Below are positions 53,853-62,371 of a stretch of 64,000 nt of DNA, in pieces (the stretch's first letter is position 1; each line of letters opens with the position of its first letter). The notes under the pieces were generated by a model. The model had not been told where the DNA came from. It saw only the letters and a list, made by a program, of their open reading frames with translations, and did not search any database. Made by a program: the position numbers and the translations under genes. This DNA comes from Phyllobacterium sp. 628 (lineage in GTDB: Bacteria; Pseudomonadota; Alphaproteobacteria; Rhizobiales; Rhizobiaceae), in the NCBI RefSeq assembly GCF_014189505.1, contig NZ_CP050303.1, positions 186,001-250,000 of the forward strand, read 5' to 3'.

Positions 53853-54869
53853 ATGCTGACACGCCCGGAAAAGCTTCTGCGATCAACACCGGCCGGCCTC
53901 TATTCGCCTGCGGGTGATTTTTATATCGATCCGGTAAAGCCGGTGGAACGGGCGCTGATCACCCATGGCCATGCGGACCATGCACGGCCCGGCCACCAGA
54001 AGGTCATGGCCACGCGCCAGACACTCGACATTATGGGTTTGCGCTACGGCGAAAATTTTGCAGGCGAGACGCAGGCGGCCGAGCTTGGTGCGGTCAGCGA
54101 CATCAATGGCGTAAAAGTCAGTTTCCATCCGGCAGGCCATGTGCTGGGATCGGCACAGATTGCGGTTGAGAAAGACCGTATGCGGATCGTCTGCTCCGGC
54201 GACTACAAGCGCCGTGCCGATCCAACCTGTCTCGGCTTCGAGCCAATAGCCTGTGACGTGTTCATCACCGAGGCAACCTTCGCGCTGCCGGTGTTTCGCC
54301 ACCCGGACAGCCGCGATGAAATCGGCAAGCTGCTGAAATCCGTCGCGCAGTTTCCAGAGCGCTCCCATCTTGTCGGCGCCTATGCGCTTGGCAAGGCCCA
54401 GCGCGTCATCCGCATGATGCGCGATGCGGGATATGATAAGACGATCTACATTCATGGCGCACTGGCCAAGCTCTGCGAATACTACCAGTCGCAGGGTATT
54501 GATCTCGGTCCGCTCTCGTCCGCGACAGTCGAGACTGGATCAACAAGGGACTTTGCCGGCAGCGTGGTGGTCGGCCCGCCGTCGGCTTTTCTCGACCGTT
54601 GGGCAAGGCGCTTTCCCGACCCGGTTTCGTGTTTTGCCTCGGGCTGGATGCGCATTCGCCAGCGTGCGCGCCAGCAGGGGATCGAGCTGCCGATCATTCT
54701 GTCGGATCATTGCGACTGGGATGAACTCACCGACACGATCAGCGAGCTTGCACCATCGCAGGTATGGGTTACCCACGGACGGGAAGAAGCGCTTGTCCGG
54801 TGGTGCGATCTCAACGGGTTTGCGGCACGGCCGCTGCATCTGGTCGGCTATGAGGATGAGGGCGACTGA
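53853..54869 (+). CDS. Ligase-associated DNA damage response exonuclease (beta-CASP type)
   Basis: A 338-residue nuclease of the metallo-beta-lactamase/beta-CASP fold. The metal-binding motif ALITHGHADHARPGH is near residue 32, followed by FHPAGHVLGSAQIAVE and IVCSGDYKRRADPTC, and later LSDHCDWDELTDTI and WVTHGREEALV. It is a partner of the ATP-dependent ligase and starts with ATG after GGGAGA. Its TGA overlaps the ligase ATG by one base. It is intact. Confidence 0.93.
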   Translation: MLTRPEKLLRSTPAGLYSPAGDFYIDPVKPVERALITHGHADHARPGHQKVMATRQTLDIMGLRYGENFAGETQAAELGAVSDINGVKVSFHPAGHVLGSAQIAVEKDRMRIVCSGDYKRRADPTCLGFEPIACDVFITEATFALPVFRHPDSRDEIGKLLKSVAQFPERSHLVGAYALGKAQRVIRMMRDAGYDKTIYIHGALAKLCEYYQSQGIDLGPLSSATVETGSTRDFAGSVVVGPPSAFLDRWARRFPDPVSCFASGWMRIRQRARQQGIELPIILSDHCDWDELTDTISELAPSQVWVTHGREEALVRWCDLNGFAARPLHLVGYEDEGD

Positions 54870-56495
54870 TGAAGGAATTCGCCGCGCTTCTCGACAGGCT
54901 GGTGCTGACGCCGCAACGCAATGGCAAGATCACGCTGCTCGTGGATTATTTCCGCCAGACGCCAGATCCGGACAGGGGTCTCGCACTTGCAGCCATCACC
55001 CGCGATCTCGACATCGCCAATGTCAAACCGGCGATGCTGCGGGCACTGGTTGCCGAAAAGATGGACGAGCAGCTCTTTGCCTATTCCTATGATTATGTCG
55101 GCGATCTCGCCGAAACCATTTCACTGGTCTGGCAGACAGAGGAAGCGCCGCGCGTCAATGCGATACCGACGCTTGGCGATGTCGTCGCATCCCTGGCGCG
55201 TGCCTCGCGCAGCGATGCCATCAGGCTGGTGGAAAAATGGCTTGACCAGCTCGACGCCTCTGCCCGCTACGCGCTGCTCAAACTTGTTACCGGCGGATTG
55301 CGCATCGGCGTATCGGCACGGCTGGCCAAACAGGCACTGGCGGATTTCGGCAAGGTCGATGTTACGGAGATCGAGGAACTCTGGCACGGGCTGAAGCCAC
55401 CTTACGAAACACTGTTTGCCTGGCTGGAAGGCAAAACGGAAAAACCGGCAAGCCTTGCGGCGGCCCCATTTCGCCCTGTCATGCTGTCAACGCCACTGGA
55501 AGAGGCGGACTATCCCAAAATCACCGCCGAACTCTATGCTGCTGAATGGAAATGGGATGGCATTCGGGTGCAATTGACGTCCGAGGCCGGCCAGCACCGC
55601 ATCTATTCGCGTACCGGCGACGATATTTCCCATGCCTTCCCAGATATTGCCGATGCGATGGATTTTGAAGGCACACTGGACGGCGAATTGCTGGTGGCGC
55701 GCTCCGTCACAGATGCCGTTGAAATCGGCGCATTCGGCGATTTGCAGCAGCGGCTGAATCGCAAGACTGTCTCGGCCAAGCAGCTCGAAAGCCATCCCGC
55801 TTTCGTGCGGCTCTATGATCTGCTGTTTGATGGTACCGAAGACATCCGTGCGCTGACCTTTGCCGAGCGGCGGCTTAAATTGGAAAGCTTTGTTTCCAAG
55901 CTTGATCCGGCGCGCTTCGATCTGTCGCCGCTCGTGCCATACACATCGTTCGATGATCTCATCGAGTTGCGGACGAACCCGCCGCACCCGGTCATTGAAG
56001 GGCTGATGTTGAAACGCCGGGATTCTGACCTATGTGTCCGGACGACCGAAAGGCCCGTGGTTCAAATGGAAACGCGATCCCTTCATTATTGACGCAGTGC
56101 TGGTCTATGCGCAGCGCGGGCACGGCAAGCGCTCCAGCTACTATTCCGACTATACATTCGCTGTCTGGACCGGTCCGGAAAACGAGCCCCGTCTCGTACC
56201 CGTCGGCAAAGCCTATTTCGGGTTTACCGATGAGGAATTGAAAAAGCTCGACGCCTATGTGCGCAACAACACGACAGAACGTTTCGGTCCCGTGCGTTCG
56301 GTGCGTGCGGAGCCCAATCACGGGCTGGTTCTTGAAGTGGCCTTTGAAGGGCTGAACCGTTCCAAGCGGCACAAATCAGGCGTCGCCATGCGGTTTCCCC
56401 GCATTTCGCGCCTGCGCTGGGACAAGCCGCCGATTGAGGCGGACCGGCTGGAAACGCTCGAAGCGCTGCTGCGCGATTCCGATCCGGTTGAATGA
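54869..56495 (+). pseudogene. ATP-dependent DNA ligase, single-base frameshift near 56030
   Basis: The first frame (54869-56092) has a helical N-terminal domain (residues 1-200), the catalytic lysine in AAEWKWDGIRVQL near residue 228, RIYSRTGDDISHAFPDI, LDGELLVAR, and the late nucleotidyltransferase motif EGLMLKRRDS. It then shifts and ends 24 residues later. The second frame (to 56495) continues exactly where expected: YVSGRPKGPWFKWKRDPFIIDAVLVYAQRGHGKRSS and the OB-fold domain. One base too many near GATTCTGACCTATGTG (about 56024-56039) causes the break. Restored, the protein has about 541 residues, normal for the family. The cut removes the OB domain needed for ligation. Confidence 0.9.
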
Positions 56496-56520
56496 TCCGC
56501 AACGGAGGCGGTGACGTATA
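56493..56520 (+). promoter_or_regulatory. RpoE-type promoter upstream of the DUF2177 gene
   Basis: TGATCC (56493-56498) and CGTATA (56515-56520) are separated by 16 bases. The TGATCC box is the established -35 of RpoE/ChrR-controlled promoters in Rhodobacter. The same spacing recurs at two other promoters here (60065-60092 and 60109-60136). The -35 overlaps the ligase stop codon. Confidence 0.75.
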
Positions 56521-56555
56521 AGGCATGGAAGGGTTTAGGGTCAGGACCTATAAAT

Positions 56556-56969
56556 ATGCTCAAATATGCCATCGCCTATATCTCCACCGCTGTGCTCTTT
56601 CTTTTGATTGATTTCATCTGGTTGAGCACCATGGCCACCAGTTTTTACCGCGCCCGCATCCCGGATGTGATGGGAACTGAAGTCAATTATCCCGCAGCAC
56701 TGGCATTTTATCTGATCTTCGTTGCCGGAGTGGTGATCTTTGCTGTCAGCCCTGCGCTGGAAAGCGGCCGCTGGATGACAGCACTTATCTACGGCGCGCT
56801 GTTCGGTTTCATGGCCTATGCGACCTATGATCTGACCAATCAGGCAACACTCAAGCAGTGGTCCACAGCCGTTACAGTCGTGGACATGGCATGGGGAACA
56901 TTTGTGTCCAGCCTGTCAGCCACATTGAGCTTTCTGTTTACCAGCTGGCTTTTGACCAAACTTCAGTAA
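56556..56969 (+). CDS. DUF2177 family membrane protein
   Basis: A 137-residue protein with four membrane helices. It starts MLKYAIAYISTAVLFLLIDFIWLSTMATSFYR and has the family pattern ALIYGALFGFMAYATYDLTNQATLKQWS and VVDMAWGTFVSS. The function is unknown. DUF2177 genes often sit beside rpoE-chrR and DUF1295 genes; here an RpoE-type promoter lies 36 bases upstream. The ATG at 56556 follows this promoter and fits the family length; a start at 56511 would lie inside the promoter itself. Confidence 0.85.
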   Translation: MLKYAIAYISTAVLFLLIDFIWLSTMATSFYRARIPDVMGTEVNYPAALAFYLIFVAGVVIFAVSPALESGRWMTALIYGALFGFMAYATYDLTNQATLKQWSTAVTVVDMAWGTFVSSLSATLSFLFTSWLLTKLQ

Positions 56970-56981
56970 TTTCTTTCTCCA

Positions 56982-57779
56982 TTACTCCTTAGGTGGAGAG
57001 GGGAAGAAGATACTTGTCCGGCGCTGATAATCCCGAAATGCCTGACCGCGGGACGCCAGCATATGTTCTTCCAGCGGCGGCACGCCGGACACATGGCGCA
57101 GAAGTACATACATCAGCACCGGCGCAACCAGCGTCAGCCATCCATGGTTGTAATCGCCGTCGAAATCTGCCGCGATCAGTACGTAGGATACCCAGCCAAG
57201 CCACTCGAAGAAGTAGTTGGGATGACGCGACCAGCGCCACAGGCCGGTATCGCAGATTTTGCCGCGATTGGCGGGATTGCGGGAAAATTGTTTGAGCTGC
57301 CAATCGGCAATCGCTTCACCTGCCAGGGCGACAATCATAACAAGCGCACCCAAATAATCGGGAAATTCAAGCTCGATATCGGGGCGGGCTGCCGCGATAT
57401 AAACACTGATCACCAGAAGAACCCCGGCGAATGCCTGGCTCTGCAGAAAGAAGAACATGCGTGAATTGGCGGAACTGCCCCATTCCTTGCGCAACCGGGC
57501 GTAGCGTGGATCATCATCGTGGCTAAGGGTGCGCAGCAGAATATAACCGCCGAGCCGCAGTGACCAAAGCGCCAACAGAACAACGACCAGCCACTTACGT
57601 GACGACGAGACCATGTCGTTTGAGACAAGGATCGAGACAATACCGATGACGCCGACGCCGAACGACCAGAATGTATCGGCCCAACCATTGTTACCGGTCC
57701 CGCGCTGGACGAGAAAAGCGAGCGCCATAACGACACAGAAAGCGACGGCTGCTATTATGAGAATGACCAAAGCTGTCAT
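56982..57779 (-). CDS. DUF1295 family membrane protein (steroid 5-alpha-reductase-like)
   Basis: A 265-residue protein with about seven membrane segments. The DUF1295 marks are DTFWSFGVGVIGIVS, the WSLRLGGYILLRTLSHDDDPRYARLRKEWG stretch, and the C-terminal GLWRWSRHPNYFFEWLGWVSY close to the isoprenylcysteine methyltransferase/steroid reductase fold. It may reduce or modify lipids. It is convergent with the DUF2177 gene and lies 94 bases after the hydrolase gene, so it may be read from the rpoE promoter or from its own (a weaker AGATCC site lies at about 57809). Confidence 0.85.
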   Translation of the reverse strand: MTALVILIIAAVAFCVVMALAFLVQRGTGNNGWADTFWSFGVGVIGIVSILVSNDMVSSSRKWLVVVLLALWSLRLGGYILLRTLSHDDDPRYARLRKEWGSSANSRMFFFLQSQAFAGVLLVISVYIAAARPDIELEFPDYLGALVMIVALAGEAIADWQLKQFSRNPANRGKICDTGLWRWSRHPNYFFEWLGWVSYVLIAADFDGDYNHGWLTLVAPVLMYVLLRHVSGVPPLEEHMLASRGQAFRDYQRRTSIFFPSPPKE

Positions 57780-57873
57780 GCACGTTACCTGTTCAAAGCG
57801 GATTGCTGGATCTTATCCAAAAGGCGGGGTGTACAGCATACAGGATTTTTTGAATCAGCAAATCACAACCCGT

Positions 57874-58743
57874 TCAAGAACCATTTTTATCCCGGCGTCC
57901 GAGTATGAAATCCGCTGTGTCGTTGAGCGTTGGCGCAAGGAAGCGCAGAGGCGATCCCATGGCCCCGATGATGCCGATATGGCCGACGCCGGGATAAAGC
58001 TTTAACGCCACAGGTGAACCGGCAGCACGCAATTTGGCTGCGAGCGCCGTACTGTTGCGCGGGTAGACAACATCATCGCTTTCACCGTGCAGCAGCAGAA
58101 CGGGTGGATTGCCGGGTCCCACATGGTTGATAGGCTGGGTTGTTTCAGGCGTTCTTGCCGGGCTGAAAATGTCGGCGACCTTTTTATCGTCGAATGGCAG
58201 AAAATCATACGGGCCGGAAATACCGACAAACCCTTTGATGTCGCGTGAGGGGGCCAGTTTTTGCTGGTCGAGCCACTGTTTGTCCAGTGTCAGCATGGCA
58301 GCGTTGTAAGCACCGGCGGAATGCCCAACCACATAAATCTTCGATGGATTACCGCCATAGGTTCGGGCGTGATCTTTGGCCCAGCGCACCACTGCCGCTC
58401 CGTCCTGAAGGAAGGCCGGATAACGCACCTGCGGATAAAGCCGGTAATCAGGAACCAGAACGACAATACCCTTGGCGGCCAATGCAGAAGCCACAAACGT
58501 ATAGGTTGCCTTGTCGCCGCTCTGCCATGTCCCGCCATAGAAGAATATGGCAACCGGTGCAGAACGCGCATCTCTTGGCATATAGACATCCAGCGTCTGA
58601 CGCTTGTCCGAACCATAGGCGATATCGTGAACGACGGATGCACCACCGGATGAGGTGGCAATGTTGAGCGCGGTTCCGGCCGAGCACGCCGGCAGGGCAA
58701 GAATCACGAGCAGAAAGGTCAGCAGGCGAAGCGGCGCCGTCAC
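57874..58743 (-). CDS. Alpha/beta hydrolase lipoprotein (carboxylesterase type)
   Basis: A 289-residue protein from the GTG at 58743. A lipoprotein signal precedes the lipobox LPAC at about residue 20. The hydrolase domain has VAIFFYGGTWQSGDKATYTFV (oxyanion loop), the nucleophile serine in YVVGHSAGAYNAAM, Asp in LLHGESDDVVYPRNS and His in LYPGVGHIG. The GTG lies one base after the chrR stop, indicating coupling within an rpoE-chrR operon; a TTG at 58779 inside chrR would give a longer form. It is probably an esterase for lipids or lipid peroxides in the cell envelope, which is inference from context. Confidence 0.82.
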   Translation of the reverse strand: MTAPLRLLTFLLVILALPACSAGTALNIATSSGGASVVHDIAYGSDKRQTLDVYMPRDARSAPVAIFFYGGTWQSGDKATYTFVASALAAKGIVVLVPDYRLYPQVRYPAFLQDGAAVVRWAKDHARTYGGNPSKIYVVGHSAGAYNAAMLTLDKQWLDQQKLAPSRDIKGFVGISGPYDFLPFDDKKVADIFSPARTPETTQPINHVGPGNPPVLLLHGESDDVVYPRNSTALAAKLRAAGSPVALKLYPGVGHIGIIGAMGSPLRFLAPTLNDTADFILGRRDKNGS

Positions 58744-58744
58744 G

Positions 58745-59392
58745 CTAAAATCCAAGCAATGGCTGTACGAGACGGCCAAGCAGGCTTTTCAGCTGCAACC
58801 GCCCGTCGACAGCGGCGAGGCAGACACACTCTTCGTCCGGCCCGGCAGCGGGTTCATGTTCGAGGCTGGCATCCGCCACAATAAGATCGCCCGGATAATA
58901 GTCGCCCATGGAATCGTGCAAGGTTCCCTTGAGCACAAGCGTGTATTCCACACCGGCATGGGTATGTTCCGGCAAAACCATGCCGGGTTTCGAGCGCAGC
59001 AGCATGGGTCTGTTGCGGCGTGCCCCGCCTTTACCGATCGAACTCCATTGCACGCCCGGTGCCAGGAATTTCCATTTGCCGATATCGTATTGCTCCAGCG
59101 GCGAAGGCAAAACCAAGCCGCCGGGCATATCTGCAAGGTGATTGCCGCGTGGCAGAACCTGCGCAGCAGAGGATGCGTCAAGACGGCCGAGTATCGACTC
59201 CAGCGCATCGGGCGCGAGGTCTACAACCGGGGCGGTTTCCAGCGCTACGCCTCCCATGATTTCAAACTGGCGCACGCGCTGCGCGCTTTCGGCGCAGAGC
59301 GTCAAATGGGCGGCGACAACAAGGGCTGGTCCCTGGGCAAGATTGCCTGAGGCATAGGCCATCAGAACATCATCGGAAGGGCGGTGGGTCAT
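58745..59392 (-). CDS. chrR: ChrR-type anti-sigma factor (zinc, cupin)
   Basis: A 215-residue anti-sigma factor. The N-terminal anti-sigma domain has MTHRPSDDVLMAYASGNLAQG and AAHLTLCAES; the C-terminal cupin has PEHTHAGVEYTLVLKG and SLEHEP, matching the His/Glu ligands of R. sphaeroides ChrR. It holds RpoE until singlet oxygen or related stress releases it. The zinc site of the anti-sigma domain keeps His3, His29 and Cys33 but the fourth ligand (Cys38 in R. sphaeroides) is Ser36 here. It follows rpoE with a 5-base gap. Confidence 0.93.
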   Translation of the reverse strand: MTHRPSDDVLMAYASGNLAQGPALVVAAHLTLCAESAQRVRQFEIMGGVALETAPVVDLAPDALESILGRLDASSAAQVLPRGNHLADMPGGLVLPSPLEQYDIGKWKFLAPGVQWSSIGKGGARRNRPMLLRSKPGMVLPEHTHAGVEYTLVLKGTLHDSMGDYYPGDLIVADASLEHEPAAGPDEECVCLAAVDGRLQLKSLLGRLVQPLLGF

Positions 59393-59397
59393 GATCG

Positions 59398-59943
59398 TTA
59401 TTCCTCGCCCAGCAGGTTTCGCAGATGCTGCATCGCCAGCCGCAACCGCGATTTGACCGTTCCGAGCGGCAAATCCAGCGTCCGGGCAATCTCGCTATGG
59501 GGCTTGTCATCAAAATAGTGCAGGCGGATAACATTTATCTGCTCGGGTGACAGCGATTGCATCGCGGTGCGGACGCGCTGTTCATCTTCGACATGCAGCA
59601 AATTATCGGCAGGCGATGGTTCGAGTTCCGGTTCATGCTCCTCCATCAAATGGGCAGCCGGGTACCGCTCACGCCGGATTATATCGATGCGCAGATTGCG
59701 GGCTATGGTGAAAATCCATGTGGACGCAGAAGCCTTGCCCGCATCAAAAAGACCGGCCTTGCGCCAGACCGTCAGCATGGTTTCCTGCGCCAGTTCTTCC
59801 GCCTGACCCGGGGCCATGCCGCCGCGCATAAAGAAGCCTTTGATGCGCGGTGCGTAATAAGCGAAAAGTGCAGCGAAGGCTGCCCTATCGCCTGATTGGG
59901 CAATGGCTGCGATCTTCAGGGAATAATCAATTTGCTCTGTCAT
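59398..59943 (-). CDS. rpoE: ECF sigma factor RpoE (ChrR-controlled)
   Basis: A 181-residue ECF sigma factor from the ATG at 59943. Region 2 reads FAALFAYYAPRIKGFFMRGGMAPGQAEELAQETMLTVWRKAGLFDAGKASASTWIFTIARNLRIDIIRR. Region 4 reads SLSPEQINVIRLHYFDDKPHSEIARTLDLPLGTVKSRLRLAMQHLRNLL. It belongs to the ECF11-like group that works with ChrR against singlet oxygen. The frame is open to 60084 but the start at 59943 gives the usual length. It has its own TGATCC-type promoter, so is probably self-activating. Confidence 0.95.
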   Translation of the reverse strand: MTEQIDYSLKIAAIAQSGDRAAFAALFAYYAPRIKGFFMRGGMAPGQAEELAQETMLTVWRKAGLFDAGKASASTWIFTIARNLRIDIIRRERYPAAHLMEEHEPELEPSPADNLLHVEDEQRVRTAMQSLSPEQINVIRLHYFDDKPHSEIARTLDLPLGTVKSRLRLAMQHLRNLLGEE

Positions 59944-60064
59944 TGCACGGATAGAACGCCTGACCGCAGCCTTTGGTTCGACACGAACCGGCGAGCGCCG
60001 GGCGAGCCGCCACATCGTACCAAAACTGTCAAAGGCGAGGATTCGGACGTCATTCATACCGCTC

Positions 60065-60092
60065 TGTACGCAGACACACCGCAATCGGATCA
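60065..60092 (-). promoter_or_regulatory. RpoE-type promoter of the rpoE-chrR operon
   Basis: On the minus strand TGATCC (plus 60092-60087) and CGTACA (60070-60065) are 16 bases apart, leaving a leader of about 120 bases before the rpoE ATG. It indicates autoregulation. It is nearly back to back with the plus-strand promoter at 60109. Confidence 0.75.
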
Positions 60093-60108
60093 GTGCCGAA
60101 ACTAATCA

Positions 60109-60136
60109 TGATCCAACTTCGTATTTCCACCGTATG
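60109..60136 (+). promoter_or_regulatory. RpoE-type promoter of the FAD oxidoreductase-DUF1365-photolyase operon
   Basis: TGATCC (60109-60114) and CGTATG (60131-60136) with 16 bases between. The start codon of the first gene follows at 60213. It matches the other two promoters of the cluster in both boxes and spacing. Confidence 0.75.
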
Positions 60137-60212
60137 CACAGATGTTGAAAGAAACAACGCCCGATGCCCGGCACGAGCACTGTTTCCACACAATGAATGC
60201 GGGAGAATATCG

Positions 60213-61541
60213 TTGAAAATTGCTGTCATAGGATCCGGTATTTCAGGCATGTCGGCCGCCTGGCTTCTGTCGCAAACCCACGACGTCACGGTTTATGAGC
60301 GTGAAGGCCGTGTGGGTGGCCACAGCAATACTTTCCTTGTCGGGCAAAACGGCAAACCATCGATCCCCGTCGATACCGGCTTCATTGTTTTCAACGAAAA
60401 TACCTACCCCAATCTGATTGCCCTGTTCGACCATCTCGGTGTCGAGACGGCCGCGTCCGATATGTCATTTGCCGTATCTCTGGACGGTGGGAAGCTTGAA
60501 TATTCCGGCACGGGCTTCAGTGGACTTTTTGCCCAGCAGAAAAACCTGTTCAACCCGCGCTTCTGGATGATGTTGCGTGATCTCCTGCGATTCTACCGCG
60601 AGACACCAGCGCATGCGGGCAAGCTCGGGCTTCTCGCGCTTGGCGAATTTCTTGAACGCGAGGGCTATGGGCGCGCGTTCCGCGATGATCATCTTCTCCC
60701 CATGGCGGCAGCCATCTGGTCGGCGCCCGCATCCACATTGCTTGACTATCCGGCTGAAGCCTTCATTCGTTTTTGTGACAATCACGGCCTGTTGAAACTC
60801 GCCAACCGGCCGCTGTGGAGAACGGTGAAGGGTGGCAGCCGCGCCTATGTCGAGCGTCTTACGGCACGTTACAAGGACCGGATACAAACCAGTTGTGCGG
60901 CCGCGTCCATAAAGCGCGGTGTTGGCCATGCCGCTGTCACGGATGTGCATGGCGTCACGCGGGTTTTCGATCATGTGGTGATCGCCAGCCATGCGGATGA
61001 ATCGCTGGCTTTGCTGTCTGACCCGACGCCCATGGAAACAAAACTTCTATCAGCGTTCCGCTATTCAATGAACCAAGCCGTCCTGCATGAAGATATAACT
61101 CTGATGCCGAAGCGCCGTGCGGTCTGGTCCAGCTGGAATTATCTGGGACAGCGACAGGAAGCTGACACCGGCAACCAGCTTTGCGTAACCTACTGGATGA
61201 ACAAGCTGCAGCCGCTCTACACGGACAGGCAATTCTTCGTCACCCTTAACCCGAAGCATCAACCGGACCCGCGCAAAGTCCATCATACCGAGATGTACAC
61301 CCATCCGCTCTTTGACGGCGCAGCCATGCAGGCGCAGAAACAGCTTTGGCAAATGCAGGGCGAGCGCAACACCTGGTATTGCGGCGCTTATTTCGGCTCG
61401 GGTTTTCATGAGGATGGCCTGCAGGCCGGTCTCGCCGTCGCTGAAGATCTCGGCGGTGTACGCAGGCCCTGGAGCGTGGCGGGCGAATCCGATCGCATCT
61501 ATCGCCAAGGGCTGCCGAACACGATAGAGGTTGCCGCATGA
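60213..61541 (+). CDS. FAD-dependent oxidoreductase (amine oxidase fold) of the RpoE regulon
   Basis: A 442-residue protein. The FAD-binding start is KIAVIGSGISGMSAAWLLSQTHDVTVYEREGRVGGHSNT. Later marks include VDTGFIVFNENTYPNLIALFDHLGV, the VKGGSRAYVERLTARYKDRI stretch and the final WYCGAYFGSGFHEDGLQAGLAVAEDLGG. It is found with DUF1365 genes in RpoE-ChrR regulons and appears to act in modification of membrane fatty acids, an inference from context. The TTG at 60213 is chosen because GGGAGA lies 6-11 bases before it and the FAD motif starts there; the longer frame to 59973 has no family match. It overlaps DUF1365 by 4 bases. Confidence 0.88.
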   Translation: MKIAVIGSGISGMSAAWLLSQTHDVTVYEREGRVGGHSNTFLVGQNGKPSIPVDTGFIVFNENTYPNLIALFDHLGVETAASDMSFAVSLDGGKLEYSGTGFSGLFAQQKNLFNPRFWMMLRDLLRFYRETPAHAGKLGLLALGEFLEREGYGRAFRDDHLLPMAAAIWSAPASTLLDYPAEAFIRFCDNHGLLKLANRPLWRTVKGGSRAYVERLTARYKDRIQTSCAAASIKRGVGHAAVTDVHGVTRVFDHVVIASHADESLALLSDPTPMETKLLSAFRYSMNQAVLHEDITLMPKRRAVWSSWNYLGQRQEADTGNQLCVTYWMNKLQPLYTDRQFFVTLNPKHQPDPRKVHHTEMYTHPLFDGAAMQAQKQLWQMQGERNTWYCGAYFGSGFHEDGLQAGLAVAEDLGGVRRPWSVAGESDRIYRQGLPNTIEVAA

Positions 61542-62362
61542 GCGCATTTCTCTCCGCGATCTATGCGGGCAAGGTGACCCACAAACGGCTGCGGCCCAAG
61601 CAGCATTTTCTGCGTTACCGCATGTTTTACATGTTGCTCGATATTGACGAGATCGACCGGATTGCGGCCTCGCATATGCTTTTCTCGCGCAACAGGTTCA
61701 ATCTTTTCAGCTTCTTTGACCGGGATCATGGCTCCAAGTTCGATGCAGCAGCAGGGGCACCCGAACTGCGCCTCTATGTGGAAAACCATCTGCGCGAAGC
61801 GGGGATGAAGCCTGCGGGCGGCGCAATCAAACTGATGACGATGCCGCGGATACTCGGTTACGTTTTCAATCCTCTCAGCGTCTATTTCTGCCATGACAGC
61901 AAAGGTGCGCTGACCGCGCTGATCTACGAGGTCAACAACACGTTCGGCCAGCGCCACAGTTACGTCTTTCCTTTGGATGGTTCAGACGACGGCAAGCCGC
62001 TGCATCAGGCATGCGGCAAGGAATTTTATGTCTCGCCCTTCATGGACATGGCACTGGATTATGATTTTACCATCACCCGCCCATCCGAAACCGCATCGGT
62101 TGTCATCAATGCCAGCGACGCCGAAGGATTGATCATCGCCACCGCCTTTAGCGGAAAGCGGCGGGCATTCAGCGATTGGCAATTGTTGAAACTGTTTCTC
62201 GCCTATCCGCTGCTGACATTGAAAGTCATTGCAGGCATTCATTGGGAAGCTTTGTGGATATGGCTGAAGGGCGTCAGTCTGAAACCACGCCCGCAAACAC
62301 CGGTGCAGACCCGAACCATCATTCCACAACCGGCAAAACAGGATGTGCAGTTCTCAAAATGA
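61538..62362 (+). CDS. DUF1365 family protein
   Basis: A 274-residue protein. The family marks are LSAIYAGKVTHKRLRPKQHFLRYRMFYMLLDIDEID, LMTMPRILGYVFNPLSVYFCHD, YEVNNTFGQRHSYVFPL, and KEFYVSPFMDMALDYDFTITRP. Its function is not established; it nearly always follows an FAD-dependent oxidoreductase gene as it does here, and often neighbours a cyclopropane fatty acid synthase-type gene. It is coupled to that oxidoreductase by a 4-base overlap and lies 9 bases before the photolyase gene. Confidence 0.9.
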   Translation: MSAFLSAIYAGKVTHKRLRPKQHFLRYRMFYMLLDIDEIDRIAASHMLFSRNRFNLFSFFDRDHGSKFDAAAGAPELRLYVENHLREAGMKPAGGAIKLMTMPRILGYVFNPLSVYFCHDSKGALTALIYEVNNTFGQRHSYVFPLDGSDDGKPLHQACGKEFYVSPFMDMALDYDFTITRPSETASVVINASDAEGLIIATAFSGKRRAFSDWQLLKLFLAYPLLTLKVIAGIHWEALWIWLKGVSLKPRPQTPVQTRTIIPQPAKQDVQFSK

Positions 62363-62371
62363 CAGGCATGC

